From NCBI GenBank assembly GCA_950063125.1, contig CATLZI010000066.1, forward strand, positions 1-9,418: 9,418 nucleotides of DNA. Direction: 5' to 3'. Source of the DNA: an uncultured Porticoccus sp. GTDB taxonomy: Bacteria > Pseudomonadota > Gammaproteobacteria > Pseudomonadales > Porticoccaceae. Every line of letters starts with the position of its first letter. Within the stretch, counting starts at the first letter, position 1. Below the pieces are notes generated by a model. That model made no database searches. It was not told the DNA's origin and worked only from the letters and a program-made list of their open reading frames with translations. Below, piece by piece: positions 1 through 5,309 of the stretch. The translations under genes and the position numbers were made by a program.

Positions 1-972
1 CTGACCGTTTTTATGCCCCAGCAAAACCTGCCGTGTCTCATGACTCACCCCTCTGGATCGTAACCGCCGTCCAAACGTGTGTTTCAGGTCATGCACCCGC
101 ACTTGAGGTAATCCTGCCTCCTCTCGCGCTCTTCGCCAGGCCTTGGTGTTGATCCGGTCAGTGGGTTTGCCATTGGTATAGGTAAACACAAACTCCGGGT
201 GCTTACCTCGCTGGCGATTGATGACAGCACGTGCTTCTGTATTCATCACCACCAATCGATCTTCACCGTTCTTAACACCATTACCCGGAATCACAAAGAC
301 ACTGGTTTTGAGCTCTGGAATCGCCACCTCCCAATCCCATCGCAAACAAGTGACTTCCTGTTCCCGTAAACCCGTGTTGACCTTAAATAAAACCATCTCC
401 CTCAAATGGTCTGGCAGACGTTCAAACAACCTCGCCTGCTCCTCCCACGATAAGGGGTAGGGTTTTCGGGCATCATCACAATCCAACATTTGCAACAAAG
501 GTGCGGTTTCCAGCCAGGTTAATCCGTATTCATCCCGCCATAATCGCGCGGCCAGGTTCAAAATGCGCCTGACCACCGCCAAATCACGGTTGATGGTATT
601 GGCTTTTATACCCTGTTTTCGACGGGACTGGATAAACTCATCCAGCGTTCCCTGATGAACCTGGCGTAACGGCAAGTCACCGATTACTGGATCCAGAGCC
701 TTCAGGGATTGTGCGTAGCGGCCAACACTGCGTTTATGCTGATAATCCAGCAAAATTTTTGTCGCCGCCTGCCGAAAAGTGCGCTCAGGCCGAATACCAT
801 AGACACTCGCTTTACGCATCTCTTCCAATCGTCGAATCAGGTACTGCTCCGCTTCCTTGAGGTTGCTTGATCCAGTGCTCTCAAGAAATCGGCCGTATCC
901 TTTGACGCATTTATCAATGTGCCAGATGCCCTGTTTGCCTCGTTTGTAGAGGCCCGGGATTCGCTTTGACAT
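1..972 (-). CDS. int: Tyrosine-type site-specific integrase, 3' end beyond window
   Basis: Phage or island integrase of the tyrosine recombinase family, which would cut and rejoin DNA at the attachment site of the element. The first 324 residues are visible. There is a basic N-terminal arm (MSKRIPGLYKRGKQGIWHID), a SAM-like core-binding region at about 60-160, then the catalytic domain. Visible catalytic positions are Arg203 (NTGLREQEV), His294 with Lys297 (VHDLKHTFGRR) and His320 (LLGHK). The tyrosine nucleophile lies past the left edge. The classical HxxR box reads HxxK here; I recall this HDLKHTFGRR form as usual in one integrase group, so it need not mean inactivity. The ATG start is supported by a GAGGAG site seven bases upstream. 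The first 45 codons overlap the preceding excisionase-like gene in another frame. Only the family is recognised; the target site cannot be told. Confidence 0.93.
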   Translation of the reverse strand, partial: MSKRIPGLYKRGKQGIWHIDKCVKGYGRFLESTGSSNLKEAEQYLIRRLEEMRKASVYGIRPERTFRQAATKILLDYQHKRSVGRYAQSLKALDPVIGDLPLRQVHQGTLDEFIQSRRKQGIKANTINRDLAVVRRILNLAARLWRDEYGLTWLETAPLLQMLDCDDARKPYPLSWEEQARLFERLPDHLREMVLFKVNTGLREQEVTCLRWDWEVAIPELKTSVFVIPGNGVKNGEDRLVVMNTEARAVINRQRGKHPEFVFTYTNGKPTDRINTKAWRRAREEAGLPQVRVHDLKHTFGRRLRSRGVSHETRQVLLGHKNGQ

Positions 973-1208
973 AGTAGATCTCCTCTATGCTTCTGCGAAC
1001 GCCCACAGCGGGACTTATAATCCTCCACCCAGCCGTCCAATTCAAGTCGGTCCACCGCCTTGCCCTGCGTACCGATGGGGATCACCGTCAACTGGGGCCG
1101 GACTTCCCGGTTAAACCGATTCCGGTCCATGCCGAGGTAATAGGGGGCATCCCGCAGCCGGATCAGGCGAGGCGGAAAGGATGGTAGCTTATCTCGCTGA
1201 TTTGCCAT
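837..1208 (-). CDS. AlpA/excisionase-like DNA-binding protein next to integrase
   Basis: A 123-residue protein. Its N-terminal half (about residues 13-65: RLIRLRDAPYYLGMDRNRF, then IPIGTQGKAVDRLELDGW) has the layout of a winged helix-turn-helix of the AlpA/MerR-like excisionase type. Such proteins bind near the att site, direct excision or control int. The C-terminal half (about 70-123) is polar and low in predicted order, and ends with a basic RKR motif. Its last 136 bases overlap the integrase reading frame, so the two genes are probably co-transcribed and coupled. I recall similar small genes overlapping integrases of this type, so the overlap is probably real rather than a wrong stop. No strong Shine-Dalgarno site is seen before the ATG at 1208, and a start further in cannot be excluded. 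The role is inferred from fold pattern and neighbourhood. Confidence 0.72.
   Translation of the reverse strand: MANQRDKLPSFPPRLIRLRDAPYYLGMDRNRFNREVRPQLTVIPIGTQGKAVDRLELDGWVEDYKSRCGRSQKHRGDLLCQSESRASTNEANRASGTLINASKDTADFLRALDQATSRKRSST
980..985 (-). promoter_or_regulatory. Ribosome binding site of the integrase gene
   Basis: GAGGAG on the minus strand, seven bases before the ATG at 972. It sits inside the coding sequence of the upstream excisionase-like gene, and it fixes the integrase start in spite of the long overlap. Confidence 0.75.
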
Positions 1209-1297
1209 GGATTTTCTGACCGTTCGCCAAAAGACACGACCAGATTACCGGCAAGGCCTAAAATCCTTGAGAACCCGAAACAGCGACTTCACTTCCT

Positions 1298-2050
1298 TTA
1301 AGGGCTTCGAACCTGACGAAAAAGCTTTTTAAGGCCAGCGTAAGGGTCGTCGCTGTCGTGGGGGTACAGCCCCAGGTGGTCGATAAAGATCTCGCAGAGT
1401 TCATCCTGGGTAAGGCCCTCCAGGGCACCCAGGTCCTCTAGGGTCCCGTACAGGTCACGGATAGGGTCATAGTCCGCTTTCGGCCGCCGAGGTTTGGCCC
1501 CTGTCAGGGCCTTGGCCAGGGAATCAAAGAATGCCTGATCCCCCACCAAGGCCGCCTGTGCCAGCCGCGACTGAGCCGTGAATGCTCCCAATACGGCCGG
1601 GTCTACCCGCACCGCTTTAAACAGCGCCTCATCGTCCCCAGCCCGCACCTCGGCCAACAATTGATCAATGCTCCGGTTGTACAGGTCGAAGGCGCGAAGC
1701 TGGCCCTGCCAGGCCATGATCATAAGCATCAAAAAGCCTTCGTGGCCTTCAGGCACTTCGATCTCATCGAACCGATCTGTCACTCGACCATCGAGCAGCC
1801 CGTGGTCTAATTCAGAAGACGCAGGCAATAACGATTGTGCCTCCAGGCCCATCAGGTCGCACATCTCCGTCAATAACTGTTGCCACGGCCGGTTATAAAC
1901 CCAGCCCCAGCTGCCCGCCTGCTGAACCCAGGGAAGAAGCCCAACCTTGACCCTCCCGAATTGATCAACTTTGGACTGGTATTCGTCAGAAGCCGACAGA
2001 AGGTTTCGACAAAGTTGAATGACCTGCTCCTTGGTGTAGCGTCCGCTCAT
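1298..2050 (-). CDS. Hypothetical protein, integrase-module associated
   Basis: A 250-residue soluble protein that I do not recognise. It starts MSGRYTKEQVIQLCRNLL. It has a Trp-rich patch near residues 40-57 (GSWGWVYNRPWQQLL), a central, probably helical segment around 105-160 (MLMIMAWQGQLRAFDLYNRS, then an acidic GDDEALFKAVRVD), and an acidic C-terminus that ends in a basic helix (GLKKLFRQ). No signal peptide, membrane span or known catalytic motif is visible. The ATG at 2050 is chosen because GGAG lies eight bases upstream; a TTG at 2068 would add six residues but has no better site. It precedes the excisionase-like gene by 89 bases on the same strand, with no terminator between, so it probably belongs to the mobility module. 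An accessory or regulatory role in the element is only a guess. Confidence 0.7.
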   Translation of the reverse strand: MSGRYTKEQVIQLCRNLLSASDEYQSKVDQFGRVKVGLLPWVQQAGSWGWVYNRPWQQLLTEMCDLMGLEAQSLLPASSELDHGLLDGRVTDRFDEIEVPEGHEGFLMLMIMAWQGQLRAFDLYNRSIDQLLAEVRAGDDEALFKAVRVDPAVLGAFTAQSRLAQAALVGDQAFFDSLAKALTGAKPRRPKADYDPIRDLYGTLEDLGALEGLTQDELCEIFIDHLGLYPHDSDDPYAGLKKLFRQVRSP

Positions 2051-2230
2051 AACGCGATCTCCGAACAAGTAGGATGTTACTGGATTGACGGCATGGGTAA
2101 GGGAGTGTTTAGGAATCCTTGTGACTGAGTTATAAGTGCCTTATGCGGACGTTTTGAATACCTTCTGCCCGTCCTTATACACGTAAAGCGAACTATCCGC
2201 TTTTTACCAGGAGCGGACCTTAGATCCAAT
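2051..2230. other. Non-coding stretch with small palindromes
   Basis: No convincing gene is seen here. There are two mutually exclusive inverted repeats: AAAGCG/CGCTTT (2185-2190 with 2198-2203, followed by further T) and TCCGCT/AGCGGA (2196-2201 with 2212-2217). A third pair, GGACG/CGTCC, lies at 2147-2151 and 2170-2174. The first could be a weak plus-strand terminator, but its stem has only six pairs and is half A-T. A promoter for the 250-residue gene should lie here. The minus-strand hexamer TATAAC at 2129-2134 is a possible -10 box, with a poor -35 (TTCAAA) 18 bases further up. Confidence 0.35.
2059..2062 (-). promoter_or_regulatory. Ribosome binding site deciding start of the 250-residue hypothetical
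   Basis: GGAG on the minus strand, eight bases before the ATG at 2050. It lies within the six-codon extension that a TTG start at 2068 would create, which favours the shorter protein. Confidence 0.6.
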
Positions 2231-2368
2231 AGCGGCCATCAGCAATTTGAAAATTGTATGGACGCCGTATCACATATTATTGAGTATATAGCGTTCTATA
2301 ATCGGGAGCGTTTGCACTCATCGCTAGGCTACCAATCCCCCGAAGAATATGAAAAGGTATGTGCGTAA
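2231..2368 (+). pseudogene. Remnant of IS3-family transposase (OrfB C-terminus)
   Basis: Plus-strand frame ending at the TAA at 2366-2368. It reads about 45 codons that match the end of the DDE integrase-core transposase (OrfB) of IS3-family elements: HQQFEN, then IIEYIAFYNRERLHSSLGYQ, then SPEEYEK. The YNRERLHSSLGY block is the hallmark segment around and after the last catalytic Glu; the catalytic Asp residues and the rest of the transposase are missing. The frame stays open to about 2153, but residues before about 2231 no longer resemble the family, so the left border is approximate. It is the only plus-strand coding trace in the window and is certainly non-functional alone. It marks an insertion followed by deletion. 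Confidence 0.82.
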
Positions 2369-2395
2369 AGTGTCCACAGAAGTGATGCAAGTTCA
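2369..2395 (+). mobile_element. Probable right terminal repeat of the IS3-family remnant
   Basis: Directly after the transposase stop the sequence reads AGTGTCCAC and ends in AAGTTCA. Its reverse complement starts TGAACTT and ends GTGGACACT, the general layout I know for IS3-family ends close behind orfB. No matching left repeat is present nearby, consistent with loss of the rest of the element. The exact outer border, 2395, is inferred. Confidence 0.5.
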
Positions 2396-2398
2396 CAA

Positions 2399-2432
2399 CC
2401 GAAAATTTGTCCGACAGCAGCACTTTGTTATA
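2399..2432 (-). other. attC-like half site (integron recombination site remnant)
   Basis: Read on the minus strand, 19 bases after the kwaB stop, this stretch starts TATAACAAAGTGCTGC and continues GTCGGACAAATTTTCGG. The pattern TATAACAAA, then about 11 bases, then GGAC resembles the left half (R'' and L'' boxes) of integron cassette attC sites, such as the Vibrio repeats. It has the expected orientation: directly downstream of a gene on the same strand. The matching right half (L' and a GTTRRRY box) is absent, because the IS3-family end begins three bases away. I call it a truncated attC with modest confidence; chance resemblance is possible for 34 bases. Confidence 0.35.
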
Positions 2433-2451
2433 TGCCCTGCCCATAATCGCC

Positions 2452-3369
2452 TCAGAGGTATTGTTTCGAGTTGGTCAGGCATTTTCGTTTGGTCAACGGT
2501 GCCGTTACATAATCTTCATCAAGAAATCGGATGAGTTCTTTCAGTTGTTTCTTGTCTTCGGGGATGACCAGCTTGCCGTCGTCGTTGACGGCAATGCTGA
2601 TGTGGTGTTCTTCGGGCAGCTCGGCGTTGAAGTTGTTGGCGACGGTCTGGATATCGGCGACAGCGAGGTCTTTCAGCACTTCATTCTTTTGCAAAAGGGC
2701 GATTTTCTTGCGGATGATAGAGTCGGCCTGCTCCTTGAAGGCTGCTTCGTCTTCGAAGGCAAAGAGATCGGTGGCGGCGAAGTCGTCGAGGTCGGTATCG
2801 GTGGCTTCGCGGTAGTAGTCCGCCAGGTCCAGAAAGCGTTTGGTGTTGTGGTAGGAGCTGAAATACAGGATGTCGTTGTGGAAGTGGGCGGTGAGTTTGT
2901 CTTGCAGTATCAGGCCGGGCTCTTCAAGGCGCTTGTAGGTATCGCCCGCGTGAATCGGTAAGCCGATCAGCGTCCAGCGATTGGAAAGCAGTTTGCCGGC
3001 ATCGAATACCTGAAAGTTCACGCTTTGGTTCGCGGCGGTCCAGATGCCGCTGAACAGCGCCTTGATACGGTGGGTTTCGGTCGCAAGGTTGAGCACCGGG
3101 CAGGTCAGCGGGTTGCCGATGGCCTGGCCGATGGCTTGCGGCATTGGGTAATCGGCAATGGTAAAGATCTCGCCCTCAGCCACGTTATAGCTGCCAGTGA
3201 AGGCGATGGACTGTTTGTCGGCAAGCAGTGCCGACTGTTGCTCGGCAAAGAGTTGTGCCAGCTCGCTGTTGAGCGCGGCAGTCAGTGGAATGCGACGGAT
3301 GGGAACATCTTCGTCATCGACCAGGGCGAACAGGTTGGACGGATTATTGTTATTCGGCATGATTGGCAT
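2452..3369 (-). CDS. kwaB: Kiwa defence protein KwaB (DUF4868 family)
   Basis: A 305-residue soluble protein, about the usual KwaB length. The N-terminal region (about 12-115) is mixed alpha/beta. The DUF4868 part (about 118-300) shows the typical run: NFQVFDAGKLL, then GLILQDKLTAHF, ILYFSSYHNTKRFLDL, YYREATD, IRKKIALLQ, and the ending KELIRFLDEDY with PLTKRKCLTNSK. In Kiwa, KwaB is the cytoplasmic DNA-binding partner of membrane-embedded KwaA; the pair stops phage after infection is sensed at the membrane. Those functional statements come from published work on Kiwa, not from this sequence. The gene overlaps kwaA by 20 bases if the ATG at 3369 is used, or by 11 with the ATG at 3360; neither has a strong binding site, so coupling to kwaA translation is likely. 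The C-terminus is complete. No terminator is seen after it. Confidence 0.88.
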   Translation of the reverse strand: MPIMPNNNNPSNLFALVDDEDVPIRRIPLTAALNSELAQLFAEQQSALLADKQSIAFTGSYNVAEGEIFTIADYPMPQAIGQAIGNPLTCPVLNLATETHRIKALFSGIWTAANQSVNFQVFDAGKLLSNRWTLIGLPIHAGDTYKRLEEPGLILQDKLTAHFHNDILYFSSYHNTKRFLDLADYYREATDTDLDDFAATDLFAFEDEAAFKEQADSIIRKKIALLQKNEVLKDLAVADIQTVANNFNAELPEEHHISIAVNDDGKLVIPEDKKQLKELIRFLDEDYVTAPLTKRKCLTNSKQYL

Positions 3370-3919
3370 CCAAGATCATGTATTCGGTTAATTGCACCAC
3401 CTGCGAGACGGCCTTGCAGTCGGTGATATTCTGGCGAGTAATCAGCACATAGGTGATGTCACCCTCGATAGTCACTTCAAAGAAGTGATAGCCGAAGAAC
3501 CCCAGCAAGGGGTTGAAGTGGTAGGCGTGGGAGTTGTAGACGATAAAGAAGAAGATCACCGCCACAAACACCAGTACCGGCACACTAATGGTGCTCTGGC
3601 CCTGGTTGATCAGTGGTAGCAGGTAGACCAGAAGAAAGCCAACGATCTCCTTGTCCACGGTTTTGACCGATTTAATCTTCACTGGTAGCCGCTCCAGCCC
3701 GTGGCGCGAGGCCGACAGCCATACCAGACCAAAGCAAAGGCCACTTAACACCAGCGCGGCCAGCAGATAGCCGCTGCCAACCAGCCAATGAGAGGCCAGA
3801 TTCTCCGACCACGGCACACCGCGCTGCCAGGCGCTGCTGATTTCAACAAACCAGAGCGTCAGGCAGATGGGCGCCAGTGCGGTGGATACCAGCGCCAACT
3901 TCGCAAGCCGGTTAAGCAC
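3350..3919 (-). CDS. kwaA: Kiwa defence membrane protein KwaA
   Basis: A 189-residue inner-membrane protein with four likely membrane helices (about residues 7-26, 46-68, 92-105 and 112-129). These are followed by the segment FNPLLGFFGYHFFEV and a soluble beta-rich C-terminal tail (about 145-189). This layout, together with the kwaB gene directly behind it, identifies KwaA, the membrane sensor/scaffold of the Kiwa anti-phage system. The start is the GTG at 3919: a GGAGG site lies six bases before it, and it gives a length near the usual one. ATGs at 3937 and 3991 lie inside hsdS and lack such a site. It overlaps the hsdS stop by eight bases, so ribosomes finishing hsdS can re-initiate here. 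By sequence alone it would be an anonymous membrane protein; the assignment leans on the pair. Confidence 0.83.
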   Translation of the reverse strand: MLNRLAKLALVSTALAPICLTLWFVEISSAWQRGVPWSENLASHWLVGSGYLLAALVLSGLCFGLVWLSASRHGLERLPVKIKSVKTVDKEIVGFLLVYLLPLINQGQSTISVPVLVFVAVIFFFIVYNSHAYHFNPLLGFFGYHFFEVTIEGDITYVLITRQNITDCKAVSQVVQLTEYMILDANHAE

Positions 3920-5309
3920 GAATGACCTCCGGGGCATCAGCGCTGACAGTGCTATTCTGCTTTTCGGTTTCGGCCTCGCTGTTATGGGCAAAGGCCTCTT
4001 TTAATACTGTCTGCATTAGTTGCTCGGCGTGGCTTTGGTTTCGGGTGATCTGAGTTTCGAGTTGGTCACAGATGGCGAGCAGTTTTTCGACTTTGGTGAC
4101 AATGGCTTGTTGTTCTTCCATGGGAGGCAATGGAACAAGCCAAGATCGCAAAGTATTCGAGCCAATATTTGCTTGATTCGCAGCACCCGTGGCTGTTGAA
4201 AATATCTGATCAAGTAGTCGGTCATCTTTTAGGCAATAGTCGTAGTATTTCTTAATAATACTAGGACAAAACCGAAAACACCCGACTCGTTGATTCAAAT
4301 AGAGATCGGAACCCTGAAAGTCCTTTTCCTCCAACAACACTGTATAGCAATAATCACGCTTCCCACGAGTACCTGTCATTGTTATGAGGATATCGCCAGC
4401 ACTCAACTTTACGCCTTCAGTCTCCTTAGCATACTCACCGTCGATGTAAACAGGCTTCTCATCGAGACGGAGTGTGTAGGGCCGTATATTTCCGAGCCTC
4501 AAAACCTGATTTGTTCCACCTTTCTTGAAAAGAGGGCTCTTGAATGCATGCCCGCCAAGCAAGACAACCAATATCTGCTCTAAACGACACCACTCCCATC
4601 CCTGAGGAAGTTCGAACGGCTTTTCTTCATCCGTGATCGGTGGCAACGGTTTTTGCGCTCTGATTTTTTTTTGTTTAACCAGTTGCGCTTTTTCGGCGGC
4701 GATGCGTTTGAGCAGTTCGCTGGCCGGTTCCACATCGTGGTGTTGCGCTCGCCAGTCGGCGGTGAGTTTGCCTTCAATGGCTTCCTGCAATATCTGCTGG
4801 CGCAGTTTTTTTAGCAGGGTTTGTTGGTGGGTGAGTTCCGACTTGAGTTCATCTTCCTCAGCCACGATGGATTTAAATCTTTCAACAATCTCGCGCTGCC
4901 GGCCTATGCGTGGCAGAGGGATTTCAATGTTCTGTATTTTCTTAACAGACAAAGCCACATTCGCAGCGCCACTCATCAACGGAACCAACACCTGATCTTT
5001 CAACTGCGATAGATACAAATGAAGAAACTGGATATCCAACTTATTATCATCTTTGCTGGTTAGTGCAACAAGAATAGAACCGAGGGCGAACTTCCCCTCC
5101 TCGTAGTGAACATTTTTCAGGCTAGCATGGCCATGCCCGCTAGAAGATACAAGCGGTATGCAAACTGCCTTAGTATCAAATTGATAAGTGTTGCAACTTT
5201 TCCTTTCCGCACCTGTTGTCACTAATGGGTAATCGCCGGGCTCGGCCTTGGCTAGACCTGTGGAACCTTTCTCAAATTCGCAAAGTTCTTTAAGCATTAA
5301 AAATTGCAC
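3912..5309 (-). CDS. hsdS: Type I restriction-modification specificity subunit HsdS
   Basis: A 465-residue DNA sequence-recognition subunit with the normal two-fold plan. Target recognition domain 1 spans about 1-135 and a conserved central helix about 138-180 (QREIVERFKSI, then LKKLRQQILQEAIEGKL). A charged linker lies at about 195-232, target recognition domain 2 at about 235-395, and a second helix at about 396-440 (MEEQQAIVTKVEKLLAICDQ). Each domain reads one half of a bipartite target, and the helices set the spacing. It joins HsdM to form the methylase and HsdR to restrict DNA. The GTG at 5309 shares one base with the hsdM stop and has AAGGAG eight bases before it; an ATG at 5297 would lose four residues. 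Both recognition domains are AT-richer than the helices. A run of nine A in the linker (4664-4672) is a possible slippage site. Confidence 0.96.
   Translation of the reverse strand: MQFLMLKELCEFEKGSTGLAKAEPGDYPLVTTGAERKSCNTYQFDTKAVCIPLVSSSGHGHASLKNVHYEEGKFALGSILVALTSKDDNKLDIQFLHLYLSQLKDQVLVPLMSGAANVALSVKKIQNIEIPLPRIGRQREIVERFKSIVAEEDELKSELTHQQTLLKKLRQQILQEAIEGKLTADWRAQHHDVEPASELLKRIAAEKAQLVKQKKIRAQKPLPPITDEEKPFELPQGWEWCRLEQILVVLLGGHAFKSPLFKKGGTNQVLRLGNIRPYTLRLDEKPVYIDGEYAKETEGVKLSAGDILITMTGTRGKRDYCYTVLLEEKDFQGSDLYLNQRVGCFRFCPSIIKKYYDYCLKDDRLLDQIFSTATGAANQANIGSNTLRSWLVPLPPMEEQQAIVTKVEKLLAICDQLETQITRNQSHAEQLMQTVLKEAFAHNSEAETEKQNSTVSADAPEVIRA
3926..3930 (-). promoter_or_regulatory. Ribosome binding site of kwaA, inside hsdS
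   Basis: GGAGG on the minus strand, six bases before the GTG at 3919. It decides the kwaA start against two upstream ATGs. It lies in the last codons of hsdS, so kwaA is expressed by re-initiation on the restriction operon message. Confidence 0.78.
4664..4672 (-). repeat. Nine-A homopolymer inside hsdS
   Basis: On the coding strand, nine consecutive A follow a C and encode Gln213-Lys-Lys and the first base of the Ile216 codon. The tract lies in the linker between the two HsdS halves. Loss of one A would move reading into a frame that stops at 4580-4582, giving a protein of about 243 residues that keeps recognition domain 1 and the central helix. Confidence 0.9.

Noticed and set aside
1..1224. 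CTGACCGTT occurs at 1-9 and again at 1216-1224, a possible attachment-site direct repeat around the integrase and excisionase-like genes.
   Set aside because: A nine-base repeat at this distance is easily chance, the first copy is inside the integrase coding sequence, and the bases beyond differ.
2129..2174. A second attC-like half site on the plus strand (TTATAAGTGCC, then GCGGACG, with CGTCC further on).
   Set aside because: It would need a four-base deletion in the R'' box to fit the pattern, and no right half follows. The match is too weak to report as a site.
2185..2205. Rho-independent terminator on the plus strand (AAAGCG/CGCTTT followed by T).
   Set aside because: Only six pairs, half of them A-T, with a competing hairpin at 2196-2217 and no intact plus-strand gene upstream to terminate. 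It is kept only as a palindrome in the intergenic entry.
2407..2961. A 184-codon plus-strand open frame opposite kwaB.
   Set aside because: Low-complexity Val/Gly/Phe composition and no ribosome site; kwaB on the other strand matches DUF4868 over its full length.
3938..3991. Longer KwaA starting at the ATG at 3991.
   Set aside because: The added 24 residues are basic and lie wholly or mostly inside hsdS, and there is no ribosome site, whereas the GTG at 3919 has GGAGG six bases before it.
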